NCBI GenBank assembly: GCA_963822255.1
Contig: CAWGGV010000009.1
Coordinates: 620,001 to 684,000 of the forward strand
Direction: 5' to 3'
DNA from: UBA7803 sp963822255
Lineage (GTDB): Bacteria; Pseudomonadota; Gammaproteobacteria; Pseudomonadales; Azotimanducaceae
DNA: 64,000 nucleotides
Below are positions 37,273 to 46,304 of the stretch, in pieces. The translations under genes and the position numbers were made by a program. The notes under the pieces are model-generated. The model saw only the letters and a program-made list of their open reading frames with translations, did not search any database and was not told the DNA's origin. Each line of letters starts with the position of its first letter. The first letter of the stretch is position 1.

Positions 37273-37982
37273 CCGACGGCGTCCGCATCACCGGCGTCGA
37301 GCTGACGCTTGACGTGGCGGGGCCCGGTGCCCGCAGCTACGCATTCGTCATCGACTGGCACATCCGGCTGCTGTTGGCCCTGGCGTGGCTGGTCGTCGGC
37401 CTGGTGGCGATGACCGGGACACTGTCGTGGGTAGGGCCGAGCAGCCGCCGCTTCGGCCTGTTCGTGTTCACGGTATTGGGCCCCGCCGCGGCCCTCTACC
37501 TGCTGTACCACCCGGTGCTGGAGGTGGCGATGCGAGGTCGGACGCCCGGCAAGCGCATGGCTGGTGTGCGCATCGCCATGAAGGATGGCAGCGTGCCCGG
37601 GGCGGTGCCGCTGTTGATCCGAAACCTGCTCCGGCTGCTGGACAGCCTGCCGGCCGTGTACGCGGTGGGGCTCATTGCCACCCTGCTCACCCCCAACTCG
37701 GTGCGCATCGGCGACCTGGCCGCGGGCACCGTGCTGGTGTACGACCGCGCCGACCAGCGGACGACAGCCACCGTCCTGGCCGCTGACCGCAACGCCATCG
37801 CCCGCCCTGGGGGGGAACGGGCCGACCTGGCACGCGAGCTCCTCGACCGCTGGAGCGAGCTGGCGCCGGAGGCGCGGGCCCGGCTGGCTGGACGCCTGCT
37901 CGACCAGCTCGGCGAAACGCTACCCCCCGGCGTCCAGGATGACGAGCTGCTGGCCCGGCTGCAGAGACACGTGCATCCATGA
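37269..37982 (+). CDS. RDD family membrane protein
   Basis: A 237-residue protein with about four hydrophobic helices and the RDD-type motifs YAFVIDWHIRLLLAL and RGRTPGKRMAGVRIAMKDG, then NSVRIGDLAAGTVLVYDR. The C-terminal about 60 residues are hydrophilic and helical. Some RDD proteins act in ion or solute transport; the role here is unknown. The start overlaps the preceding gene by 4 bases. It converges on the next membrane-protein gene. Confidence 0.85.
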   Translation: MTDGVRITGVELTLDVAGPGARSYAFVIDWHIRLLLALAWLVVGLVAMTGTLSWVGPSSRRFGLFVFTVLGPAAALYLLYHPVLEVAMRGRTPGKRMAGVRIAMKDGSVPGAVPLLIRNLLRLLDSLPAVYAVGLIATLLTPNSVRIGDLAAGTVLVYDRADQRTTATVLAADRNAIARPGGERADLARELLDRWSELAPEARARLAGRLLDQLGETLPPGVQDDELLARLQRHVHP

Positions 37983-38006
37983 CGCTTGCGAGGGCGACGC
38001 CGGCAA

Positions 38007-38840
38007 TCACGCGCCGGCAGGCATGCCGAGCCGCTGCTCCAGGTCCGCGCCGGATCGCCTGAGCCGCAGGTCGTAATAGACGGCCAACATCAGCGCGTAA
38101 GGCAACGGCGCGAGCACCGCCCCGACCAGAGGCGAGACGACGACCTGGATGATCACCACGACGGCTCGCATGTGACCAGCGCCAAACGCACCCGCCAAGC
38201 CGACGACGAGGCCCGTCACCACCGCCACGGCCAGCATCACGATCATCACCACGGTCATGATGCTGGCGGTCCGCCACCAGTGCCCCCACACCAGACGATG
38301 ACTGGCCGCCAGCGCCGCCAGCGGCCCCTGGCCGTCGACGACGACCGCGAACATAGCGAAGACCAGGCTGAGCGAGAAGATGATGCCGGGGACGGCCGCG
38401 ACCAGCGCGCCGATCACGCCGCCGAGCCCGCCGAGCAACGCGTAGACCATCGACGGCAGTAAGACCAGGGTCAACGTCAGAACGATCCCGATCAGCACCA
38501 TGCTCGCGATGAGCGGCAGCAGCCGCCGGCTGCCCTGAAGCAGCGCCTCGACCTGGGTCATGTCCGTCCGGCTGGCCACCGCGTCCAGGCGCTTGACGAT
38601 GGCGGCGTAGAGGAGCGTGGCCAGCAGACCGCACACGAACAGCAGCGGAATCAGCCCGGACGGAATCGTCGGCATCACACCCGGCTCCAAGGTCACCGTG
38701 AACATCAGGCCCGGCAGCTGCGTTACCAGGCTCGCGCAGTAGCCCAGAACCAGCACTCTTGGCACGCAGGCGCGGTACAGGCGAAAGCCGTTGTCCAGCA
38801 CGCCGCCGATGGATTGCGGCGCCGTGGCGGCTTGATACAT
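38007..38840 (-). CDS. multi-pass membrane protein of unknown function
   Basis: A 277-residue integral membrane protein with about six hydrophobic helices. It starts with IGGVLDNGFRLYRACVPRVL, an opening I associate with bacterial membrane proteins of the glycerophosphodiesterase-membrane-domain type. No catalytic domain is attached. ATG 38840 was chosen because of a strong GGAGGAG Shine-Dalgarno sequence and a normal N-terminus; the frame extends upstream to 39059 with non-family sequence overlapping the divergent DUF72 gene. With the RDD neighbour it may be part of a membrane-stress or transport locus, but this is a guess. Confidence 0.75.
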   Translation of the reverse strand: MYQAATAPQSIGGVLDNGFRLYRACVPRVLVLGYCASLVTQLPGLMFTVTLEPGVMPTIPSGLIPLLFVCGLLATLLYAAIVKRLDAVASRTDMTQVEALLQGSRRLLPLIASMVLIGIVLTLTLVLLPSMVYALLGGLGGVIGALVAAVPGIIFSLSLVFAMFAVVVDGQGPLAALAASHRLVWGHWWRTASIMTVVMIVMLAVAVVTGLVVGLAGAFGAGHMRAVVVIIQVVVSPLVGAVLAPLPYALMLAVYYDLRLRRSGADLEQRLGMPAGA

Positions 38841-38896
38841 GAGCGCTCCTCCGTCCCTGGTCCTAGTCCTGGCGCCGAAGATTGTCAGCCGCCCTC

Positions 38897-38916
38897 CCGG
38901 TGCGCAAGCGCACCGG
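38897..38916. repeat. perfect hairpin in the divergent gap upstream of the DUF72 gene
   Basis: CCGGTGCG (38897-38904) and CGCACCGG (38909-38916) form an 8-bp perfect stem around CAAG. It lies in the 199-base gap between the membrane-protein gene and the DUF72 gene. It could be an operator or a transcribed hairpin; nothing else identifies it. Confidence 0.4.
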
Positions 38917-38999
38917 TCACACCCCGCCATGCGCCGTTGCCGCCACGTTGCCAGGAACGCGCGGTTGCGGGACACTCGACCGGCCAATTCTTCGACATC

Positions 39000-39021
39000 G
39001 TTCTGAACGTTCGTTCTGAAC
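39000..39021 (+). promoter_or_regulatory. tandem GTTCTGAAC operator-like repeat upstream of the DUF72 gene
   Basis: Two exact copies of GTTCTGAAC (39000-39008 and 39013-39021), each an interrupted palindrome, are separated by GTTC. The middle also reads GAAC-N4-GTTC. The last copy ends 18 bases before the ATG at 39040, in a position suited to repression. The GAAC-N4-GTTC part resembles the LexA box of Gram-positive bacteria; the true regulator is unknown. Confidence 0.5.
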
Positions 39022-39039
39022 ACTGCAGGGAGGCCGGCC

Positions 39040-39819
39040 ATGCACTGGTACGCGGGCACCAGCGGCTACAGCTACAAGGAATGGAAGGGGGCGTTCTACC
39101 CCGCCGATCTGCCGAACGAGCAGATGCTGGCCTACTACGCCGACCGTCTGCCGGCGGTCGAAATCAACAACACCTTCTACCGCATGCCTCGGGCATCGGT
39201 GCTGGAGACGTGGGCGGCTGCCGTGCCCGACGGCTTCCGCTTCGTGATCAAGGCGTCGCGCCGTATCACCCATCAGCAGCGCTTGAAGGATGCCGCCGAG
39301 CCCACCGGTTACCTGCTGCAGAGCCTCGAAGCCCTGAACGGCAAGCTGGGCGCCGTGCTGTTCCAGCTTCCGCCGAATCTGCACGCCGACCGCGACCGCC
39401 TGGCGGCGTTTCTCGACCTGTTGCCGGAGGGGCTGCCTGCGGCGTTCGAGTTCCGCCATCCATCGTGGCACGACCCGGAGATCCTGCGACTGATCGGCGA
39501 GCGGGGCGCCGCGCTGTGCCTGAGCGACGACGAGAGCAGCGAGGCGACGGCGGAGATCACCGCCACCGCGCCGTGGCTCTATCTGCGGTTGCGCAGGCCG
39601 GACTATGTCGATCAGGCGCTGAACGGCTGGGTCCGCCGCGGCGCCGCCACCGGCGCCCGGACCGGCTTCGCTTTCTTCAAGCACGAGGACGACGCCGCAG
39701 GGCCGGCCATGGCCGAGCGCTTTCTCGCCCTGGCCCGGGCGCGGCCGCGCAAGGCCGCACGGGCCGCCGGACGCCGCGGCGGCCGGCGCGGCGAAGGAGC
39801 CATCACCGACGCGGGATGA
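39040..39819 (+). CDS. DUF72 family protein (YecE-like)
   Basis: A 259-residue TIM-barrel protein of the DUF72 family: it opens with YAGTSGYSYKEWKGAFYP and continues VEINNTFYRMPRASVLETWAAAVPDGFRFVIKASRRITH, LGAVLFQLPPNLHADRDRLAAFLDLLP, AFEFRHPSWHDPEI and ATAPWLYLRLRRPDYVDQ. The biochemical function of DUF72 is not established; a nuclease-like TIM barrel has been proposed. A GGGAGG Shine-Dalgarno sequence precedes ATG 39040. The C-terminal basic tail (about 25 residues) lies beyond the usual domain. The tandem operator-like repeat upstream suggests specific control. Confidence 0.9.
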   Translation: MHWYAGTSGYSYKEWKGAFYPADLPNEQMLAYYADRLPAVEINNTFYRMPRASVLETWAAAVPDGFRFVIKASRRITHQQRLKDAAEPTGYLLQSLEALNGKLGAVLFQLPPNLHADRDRLAAFLDLLPEGLPAAFEFRHPSWHDPEILRLIGERGAALCLSDDESSEATAEITATAPWLYLRLRRPDYVDQALNGWVRRGAATGARTGFAFFKHEDDAAGPAMAERFLALARARPRKAARAAGRRGGRRGEGAITDAG

Positions 39820-39834
39820 CGGCTCGGCTCGCTA

Positions 39835-39857
39835 GCCAGCGGATGCCCGGCGCTGGC
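39835..39857. terminator. possible bidirectional terminator hairpin
   Basis: GCCAGCG (39835-39841) and CGCTGGC (39851-39857) form a 7-bp stem with a 9-base loop in the 43-base gap between the convergent DUF72 and permease genes. There is no T-run. Confidence 0.35.
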
Positions 39858-39862
39858 GTCGC

Positions 39863-41056
39863 TCAGCCGGCCACCCGCAGCCCGTCGACGATGGGCAGAC
39901 GGGCCGCCCGCCAGGCCGGCAGCAAGCCGCCGATCAGGCCGATCACACACGCCCAGACGATACCGACCACGAACAGCTCCGGACCGACGTCGAGGTTGAG
40001 CACCACCCGGCCGAAGGCGCCGCCGGTGCTGAAGGCATTGCCGTTGAACAGCACCCAGGCCACCAGCGCGCCGATGCCGGCGCCGGCAAGTGCCAGCGCC
40101 AGCGATTCCACCAGCACGGACATCACCACCGGCACGGCGCCGAAGCCGAGAGCGCGAAGAGTGGCGATCTCCACCGTGCGCGCGGACACGGCCGCGTACA
40201 TGGTGTTCAGCGCGCCGAACAGGGCTCCCAGCGCCATGACGCCACCGATCAGGTAAGCCACCGCGAACAGCAGCCGGGACGCGTTCTCGGACTGATCCCG
40301 GTAGTAATCGGACTCGCGCTGGACGTCTACGTGCAGCGCCGGATTGCCTGCCAGCGCCGACCGGAGCTCCGCCAACCCCTGAGGCCCATCCAGCGCCACC
40401 GTGGCGCTGTTGTAATCGGTGCGCTGCAGCGCGGACTGCAGGGTGGCGGCGTCGGCGAATATCTGCGATTCCCGCGCGTTGCCGCCGCTGCGGTAGATGC
40501 CGACCACTTTCCAGCCCGTGCCGAGGAAGAACGGTTCGGCGCCGAGCGACAATCCTGGGAACTCCCGTGCCGCCATGGCGCCGACCACCAGCTCCTGGAG
40601 CCCCGGGCGCAGGTCGCGCCCTTCGGTCACGATGAGCTCGTCGTGCACCGACCGCCCCTCCGGGGTGATGCCGCGGATCAGCGCCGCGCCCTTGCCGAGC
40701 CCGCCGGCCCGCGGGAACGTCTCCGACCACACCAGCTCCGGGGAAATGCGTCGGTGCCCGCCGTCGGCGCCGCCGGCGGACCTGCCGGATGCTATCCCCG
40801 GGGCGTTGCGCAGGGCCGACAGATCCTCGGGGCTCAGGCTGCTCAGTATCTCGGCCTGCGCGCCCTCGCGCACGACGATCGCGCGGTCGGGGCTGCCCAC
40901 CGCCGCGAGGCTGTTCTGCAGACTGGTCGCCATGGCGAGCACCGAGATCAGCACCGCCACCACACCGCCGATGCCGATGAGCACCACCAGCGATTCGCCC
41001 ATGCGCTGGGGCAGCGAGGCGAGATTCCCCAGGGTGATTCGGAGTGTCTGTACCAC
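39863..41056 (-). CDS. ABC transporter permease, FtsX/MacB type (orphan pair, downstream)
   Basis: A 397-residue permease with an N-terminal helix (LVVLIGIGGVVAVLISVLAMATSL), a periplasmic core and three C-terminal helices around SARTVEIATLRALGFGAVPVVMSVLVESLALALAGAG. It is 10 bases downstream of its partner permease. Its closest relative in the window is the permease at 27607-28767. No ATP-binding gene or adaptor is adjacent, so it may use an ATPase coded elsewhere, perhaps that at 25755-26450. Confidence 0.9.
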   Translation of the reverse strand: MVQTLRITLGNLASLPQRMGESLVVLIGIGGVVAVLISVLAMATSLQNSLAAVGSPDRAIVVREGAQAEILSSLSPEDLSALRNAPGIASGRSAGGADGGHRRISPELVWSETFPRAGGLGKGAALIRGITPEGRSVHDELIVTEGRDLRPGLQELVVGAMAAREFPGLSLGAEPFFLGTGWKVVGIYRSGGNARESQIFADAATLQSALQRTDYNSATVALDGPQGLAELRSALAGNPALHVDVQRESDYYRDQSENASRLLFAVAYLIGGVMALGALFGALNTMYAAVSARTVEIATLRALGFGAVPVVMSVLVESLALALAGAGIGALVAWVLFNGNAFSTGGAFGRVVLNLDVGPELFVVGIVWACVIGLIGGLLPAWRAARLPIVDGLRVAG

Positions 41057-41066
41057 CGCGACCCCG

Positions 41067-42224
41067 CTATTTTCTGCCGGTCAGGACGTCGGCGATGGAC
41101 AGCCGCCGGGCGCGCCATGCGGGCCAGACGGCCACCAGCAACCCCAGCAGCAGCGCGATCGCCAGCCCTTCGGCCCAGACCACGGCCGGCAACGACAGCG
41201 GCCCGACGCGCAGCCCCCGCAGCAGCGCGGGAAACACCAGCGCGGTGATACCGAGCCCGAGGACGGCCGCCGAAAGGCAGAGCAGCAGAGACTCCGCCAC
41301 CACCGTCGCGAACACGCCCGTATCGCTGAACCCCACCGCCTTCAGCACGCCGAGCTCCACCAGCCGGTCGCGCACCGACTGCATCATGGTGGAGCCGGTG
41401 AGGAACAGCAGCGTGAACATCACCGCGGCCACCACCGCGTTGACGAAGAACTCGACATCGCCGATCTGCTGCACCTGGGCGGCGACGAGCTGACGTTCCC
41501 CCTGAGTGACGGTGGCGCTGGCGGAATTTTCGAACTGGCCGTCGATGGCGTCGGCGACCGCGGCGGCATTGCCCGCGTCGTCGATCAGCACCATGAATTG
41601 ATGGACGGTGCCCTTACGGGCCGGACGCGCCTCGTCGAGGTAGTCCCAGTGAAAGTACAACTCCTGCGCGAACAGCCGGTCGTCGTCCGGGCCGCCATTG
41701 GCGATGGCGGACACGTCGAACGTCCAGTCGAGGCCGCCGTCGGAGTTCGGCCACATCTGCGACTCGAGCGGCACCTTGTCGCCCACCTTCCAGCCGTAGC
41801 GCTGTGCCAGCTCGGCTCCGACGATGGCGCCGGTACGCGTGCGCTGCCACGCTGCTACCTGATCTGCCGGAATGTGCAACTCCCCGAACACCGCGAGGAA
41901 GTCCGGCCCCACCGCGGCGGCCGGTATGCCGTTGCGCGGCTCGCGAAAATAGGCGGGGAAAATCGTGGCGTAGGTGATGCGGCGGACCCCCGGTACCGCG
42001 GCGATGCGCTCCCGGTAGGACAGCGGCATCGCGGCAATGCCGCTCGAGCGGTTCTGAACGCGCAGCCGCGTGTCATTCATCTTGTCGAGCAGTCCATCGA
42101 ACCCGGCGACCACCCCATGCAGCAGTCCGAACAGCACGAACGCCGCCGTCACCGCGAGCAGGGTCAGAACCGACCGTGCCGGCCTCCGCCTTAGGCCGGC
42201 CCAGATCAGCGGGAAGAATTTCAC
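41067..42224 (-). CDS. ABC transporter permease, FtsX/MacB type (orphan pair, upstream)
   Basis: A 385-residue permease. GTG 42224 (VKFFPLIWAGLRRRPARS) was chosen because GGGGAGG stands just upstream and the result is a normal N-terminus; the frame extends to 42353 without family sequence. It has an N-terminal helix (LTLLAVTAAFVLFGLLHG), a periplasmic core with AQRYGWKVGDKVPLESQMW, and C-terminal helices with the FtsX-type segment RDRLVELGVLKAVGFSDTGVFATVVAESLLLC. It is paralogous to the permease at 26447-27610. It is divergent from the carboxylesterase gene. Confidence 0.88.
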   Translation of the reverse strand: MKFFPLIWAGLRRRPARSVLTLLAVTAAFVLFGLLHGVVAGFDGLLDKMNDTRLRVQNRSSGIAAMPLSYRERIAAVPGVRRITYATIFPAYFREPRNGIPAAAVGPDFLAVFGELHIPADQVAAWQRTRTGAIVGAELAQRYGWKVGDKVPLESQMWPNSDGGLDWTFDVSAIANGGPDDDRLFAQELYFHWDYLDEARPARKGTVHQFMVLIDDAGNAAAVADAIDGQFENSASATVTQGERQLVAAQVQQIGDVEFFVNAVVAAVMFTLLFLTGSTMMQSVRDRLVELGVLKAVGFSDTGVFATVVAESLLLCLSAAVLGLGITALVFPALLRGLRVGPLSLPAVVWAEGLAIALLLGLLVAVWPAWRARRLSIADVLTGRK

Positions 42225-42351
42225 CCGCGCCCTCCCCGTCGAAGCCCAGCGACGGAATCTACCGCGGCCGGGCGGCCAAGGCCACGGACTTCGGTTGCCC
42301 GGGGGCGATCCATCGAGTACAACAGCCTGTCCATCGGGAGAGGGATCGCTC

Positions 42352-43995
42352 ATGACGACTTACAACCGGCCGGCTGTGGCCGCGGCGGTGCTGCTGACGT
42401 TGCTCGCGCCGTGGGCCTTCGCCGCCGCGGTGCCGAGCCAGGTGGTGAAGACCGGCGCCGGCGCGGTGCAGGGTCTGGTGGAGGGCGGCATCAGCGCGTT
42501 CAAAGGCATCCCCTACGGCGCGCCGCCGCTGGCCGAGCGCCGGTTCCTGCCGCCGCAGCCGGCGCCGGCATGGGACGACGTGCTGGTGGCCGCCGACTTC
42601 GGCGCGCCTGCCATGCAGGTCTACGACCGCCCGCATACCGGCGACCCGCTGTCCATGCAGCTCGCGACGATCTATCCCATGCGCTCGGAGATGAAGATCG
42701 ACAACGAGGACTGTCTGTTCCTCAACGTCTGGACCCCGGGCACCGACCAGGGCAAGCGCCCGGTCATGGTGTGGCTGCACGGCGGCGGCTACGCCTACGG
42801 CTCCGGCGCCTGGCCGATCTACGATGGCACTAACCTCGCCCGCCACGGCGACGTCGTGGTGGTGACCCTGAACCATCGCCTGAACGCCTTCGGCTATCTC
42901 TACCTGGCCGACGTGCTCGGCAAAGACTACGCCCGTTCCGGCGACGCCGGCATGCTCGACATCGTCCTGGCCCTCCAGTGGGTGCGCGACAACATCGCCC
43001 GCTTCGGCGGCGATCCGGGGAACGTCACCATCATGGGAGAGTCGGGCGGCGGCTCCAAGGTCTCGCACCTCATGGCAATGCCATCGGCGAAGGGCCTGTT
43101 CCACAAAGCCATCGTGCAGAGCGGGCCGGGGCTCACCGGCGTGCCGAAGGACACCGCCACCCGCACCGCCCGGGCGGTGATCGCCGAGCTGGGCGTAACT
43201 CCCAGCGACGATGCCGCCGCCAGGGCGGCGGTGCGGCAACGGCTGGTCACCGCCACCGCCGCCGAGATCCTCGACGCGGTCACGGCGGCCGAGGCCAAGG
43301 CCGGCGGCGGCTTCGGCGGCGGTCTTCCCCTCGCGCCGGTGGTGGACGGCGATGTGCTGCCCCGGGACCCGTTCGCGCCCGGCGCGCCGCCGCAGTCGGC
43401 CGACGTGCCGTTGCTGATCGGCTGGAACAAAGACGAGATGACCATCTTCAACACCACGGCGCCCTGGTTCGGCACCCTGCGAGCGGAAGATCTGCCGGCC
43501 CGCGCCGCGCAGCTGGCGGGCGGCAAGGCCGACGCCCTGCTCGCCGCCTATCACCGGCTGTTCCCGGACTACTCGCCTACCTACCTGTTCAACGCCTTGA
43601 TGGGAGACAGCTGGGCGTTTCTCGGCTCCGTGACCGAGGCGGAGCGCAAGGCCGATCAGGGCGGCGCACCGGTCTACATGTATTACCTGACCTGGGAGAC
43701 GCCGGTGGGCAACGGCGTGTTCAAGACCCCGCACACCCTGGACATCCCGTTCATGTTCCACAACGTGGACAAGGCCACCGCGATCACCGGCGACTCAGCC
43801 GATGCGCGCAAGCTCGAGCAGGAGATGTCCGGCGCCTGGATCGCCTTCGCCCGCACCGGCAATCCCGACAACGACGCGGTGCCCGAGTGGCCGGCCTACG
43901 ACCGCGAGAGCCGGGCTACCATGGTGTTCGACGTCAAGCCGGCCGTGGTCGACGATCCGAAGGGCGAGATACGGCGGATTCTTCAGTCGCAGTGA
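42352..43995 (+). CDS. type-B carboxylesterase/lipase family protein
   Basis: A 547-residue secreted esterase. A signal peptide (LTLLAPWAFAAAVPSQ) is followed by the type-B carboxylesterase pattern: FKGIPYGAPPLAERRFLPPQ, EDCLFLNVWTP, VMVWLHGGGYAYGSG (oxyanion hole), and nucleophile Ser231 in IMGESGGGSKVS. The elbow reads GESGGG rather than the more usual GESAGA. The His region near PFMFHNVDK is at the expected place near the C-terminus. It hydrolyses ester bonds, but the substrate is unknown. The start is ATG 42352, with GGGAGAGGG upstream. The 127-base gap to the divergent permease gene shows no clear element. Confidence 0.9.
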   Translation: MTTYNRPAVAAAVLLTLLAPWAFAAAVPSQVVKTGAGAVQGLVEGGISAFKGIPYGAPPLAERRFLPPQPAPAWDDVLVAADFGAPAMQVYDRPHTGDPLSMQLATIYPMRSEMKIDNEDCLFLNVWTPGTDQGKRPVMVWLHGGGYAYGSGAWPIYDGTNLARHGDVVVVTLNHRLNAFGYLYLADVLGKDYARSGDAGMLDIVLALQWVRDNIARFGGDPGNVTIMGESGGGSKVSHLMAMPSAKGLFHKAIVQSGPGLTGVPKDTATRTARAVIAELGVTPSDDAAARAAVRQRLVTATAAEILDAVTAAEAKAGGGFGGGLPLAPVVDGDVLPRDPFAPGAPPQSADVPLLIGWNKDEMTIFNTTAPWFGTLRAEDLPARAAQLAGGKADALLAAYHRLFPDYSPTYLFNALMGDSWAFLGSVTEAERKADQGGAPVYMYYLTWETPVGNGVFKTPHTLDIPFMFHNVDKATAITGDSADARKLEQEMSGAWIAFARTGNPDNDAVPEWPAYDRESRATMVFDVKPAVVDDPKGEIRRILQSQ

Positions 43996-44014
43996 TGGTA
44001 AGCGGCCGTGGTGT

Positions 44015-44040
44015 GGTGGCGCTGAAACGTCAGCGCCGCC
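44015..44040. terminator. bidirectional terminator hairpin
   Basis: GGTGGCGCTG (44015-44024) pairs with CAGCGCCGCC (44031-44040), nine Watson-Crick pairs plus one wobble, around the loop AAACGT. It lies between the convergent carboxylesterase and DUF1697 genes and overlaps the last codons of the latter. Confidence 0.5.
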
Positions 44041-44605
44041 GCGGGCGAACGGCTGCACCGGCCGCAACTTCCCGGGCCAGCTCGAGCACGCGGGTAGCCG
44101 AGCGCCAGTTGCGGGCGGTCATGGCCACGCCCACCAGTGCCTCGGCCCGCGCCGCGAGCTTTGAGCGGGCGATGCCTTCCGGCGCATACAGGTAGAGCGC
44201 GTGCGCGCCCAGCACGAACCGTTCGCTGTCGCGGCGCAAGTGCCCGAGACCGGCGAGATCGGGCTTCTTTGCCGGGGCCGTCAGAAAGTGCACGTGCAGC
44301 GACGTCGGCTCGCCCTCCGCCTCGGGAAACGGGTTGCTGCGAATCACCGCCTCCAGCCGATCGAGGCCGAGCACGAGCACCCTGGCGTCCACACCGAGGC
44401 GATCGCGAAGGGCGCCGCGGATGCGGGTGGACAGGGCCTCCGGAGACACGCGGCCCGGAGCGCGGAAGGCGGCGTTGCCACTCTGCACGTAGGTCCTGGC
44501 CCCCTCCAGGCCCAGCAATTCGAGCAGCGCCAGCAGGTCCTTCATGGCGAGCTTGCCATGGCCGCCGACGTTGACGCCGCGCAGCAGGGCCACTCGAGTG
44601 ATCAC
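44030..44605 (-). CDS. DUF1697 family protein
   Basis: A 191-residue protein with the full DUF1697 pattern: VALLRGVNVGGHGKLAMKDLLALLELLGLEGARTYVQSGNAAFR, then FPEAEGEPTSLHVHFLTAPA and an ending YLYAPEGIARSKLAARAEALVGVAMTARNWRSATRVLELA. These are small soluble proteins of unknown function. GTG 44605 (VITRVALLRGVN) was chosen from family alignment; the open frame continues upstream into the sulfatase gene region. It follows the sulfatase on the same strand after 31 bases. Confidence 0.85.
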   Translation of the reverse strand: MITRVALLRGVNVGGHGKLAMKDLLALLELLGLEGARTYVQSGNAAFRAPGRVSPEALSTRIRGALRDRLGVDARVLVLGLDRLEAVIRSNPFPEAEGEPTSLHVHFLTAPAKKPDLAGLGHLRRDSERFVLGAHALYLYAPEGIARSKLAARAEALVGVAMTARNWRSATRVLELAREVAAGAAVRPRRR

Positions 44606-44636
44606 CGCGCGGACGCTCCGCCCAGGGCGGGCGCGG

Positions 44637-46183
44637 TCACACCGGCGCCTCGCGGGGAAGCCGGGGCTCGCGGCGCGGCGGCAGGTGGTCGCGCAGGTCG
44701 GCGAGCAGGTCCGACGCAGAGTGCGGCGGGCCGGGTCGTCCCACAGGTTCGACCAGTGCACCGGGATCGGCGGCGAGGTCGTAGAGCTCGCCCTCACTGC
44801 CGTCGTACAGCGAGCCGGCTCGTAGGCCGTGCAGACGAAGCCGTCGCGGTAGATGGAGCGGAGCGCGAGATCCGCACCGCCGTGCTCGCTGTGCCATTCG
44901 GTGAGCACGCGCTGACGGTGCTGCTCGCCGCGCCTCGTCCTCCGACGCGGCAGCGCGTGCCCTTCCACCCACTCGGGGGCTCGACACCGGCGATACGGCA
45001 GAAGGTGGGCGCGAGGTCCAGATGGCCCGACCGGCGCGTCGACCTCGGCGGCGCGGCGGCGCCGCCGACGGCGCCGGCCGCCAGATCAGCGGCAGCCGCA
45101 TGAGCGCGTCGACGTGATAGGCGCCCTTTGAACAGCAGGCCGTAGTCGCCCTGCAGCTCGCCGTGGTCGGTGGTGAAGATCACGTCGGTGTCGTCGCGCC
45201 CAGCCGCGCCGCCGCCAGGTAGTCGAGCACGCGGCCGCAGGCCTCGTCGATCAGCTCGTTCTCGATGTGGGTCAACGCGTTGATCTCGCGGATCTGGTCC
45301 GGCCGTCAGGTCGCATGGGCGGAAGCCGCGGCGGCGACTCGAGGTTGGACCACAGGCTCCGTCGAACTAGCCGAGCCAGTGCCGCGGCTTCGTCCTCAGC
45401 AGCTCTGCCGCCTTCGCGCGCGGGCTGCCCGGGTAGACGTCCGGCAGCGGTACCTCGCGCCAGTCCACGCGGTGGCGCTCGGACGGCCGGCGGGTCCCAG
45501 GGATGGTGCGGATCGGGAAAGCTCATCCAGACGAACCAGTCCTCGTCCGCGTCGAGCCCATCGAGCCAGGCCATGGTGCGCTCGGCGACCCAGTCGGTGT
45601 GGTAGAGGTCCCGCGGAGATCGGCGCGGCCACACCTGAATCGCGCCGGTGTCGCCGCCGCCGGCGGTGTTCTGCTGACCCTGCGGCGTCACCATCGGGAT
45701 AGAAGCCGCCGAGGACCTCCGGGTGATGCTGCTCGCAGCCAGACGTCGTAGTGGGCGTGGCCGGTGATGAAGTGGTTGGCCAGCTCCATGTGCTCGAAAC
45801 CCCGGTGAGGGCCGTGCTCGCCGCGCGCGGGCCATGCGGTTCTCGTAGAAGCTGGGCCGGGTCGCCGAGCCAGGCTCGAAGTGCGCCTTGCCGACCAGCG
45901 CGGTGCGGTAGCCGTGATCGCGCAGCCAATGGGCGATGGTCGGCGTCTCCGGCGGCAGGCTGACGCCGTTCATCCAGACGCCGTGGCTGGCCACGTGCTG
46001 GCCGGTGATGATGGTGGCCCGCGCCGGCATGCACACCACGTTCTGGTTGTGGGCGCGCAGGTAGTTGATGCCGCGCGGCCGCGAGCCCGTCGAGCACCGG
46101 CGTACGCGCTACCGTGCCGCCGTTCAGCCGAGCGCGTCGAAGCGCATCTGATCGGTGGTGATGAGCAGGATCTTGCGGCCCAT
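44637..46183 (-). pseudogene. type I sulfatase, broken by multiple frameshifts
   Basis: Segments in all three frames spell one arylsulfatase-family enzyme. The start is MGRKILLITTDQMRFDALG (ATG 46183; metal-binding Asp-Gln), followed by NGGTVARTPVLDGLAA. The active-site motif CMPAR with ATIITGQH (about 46000-46035) fits C-x-(S/A/P)-x-R, where the Cys becomes formylglycine. Then come TIAHWLRDHGYRTALVGKAHF, WFVWMSFPDPHHPWDPP and FTTDHGELQGDYGLLFKG. At least five frame changes separate these pieces, so no full product can be made from the sequence as given. Intact length would be about 515 residues. Sequencing indels are plausible since motifs are conserved. It is divergent from the START-domain gene. 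Confidence 0.75.
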
Positions 46184-46304
46184 GGCTTCTCCCTGGCGGT
46201 GCTGGTGAAACGGTGCGCCGACATTGTACGGCTCTCCGCCCGGGCTCTGGCACCGCTTCGAGCTGCCGGCGCACAATGGCGGCAGGTTACCGACCGAATC
46301 GGCC

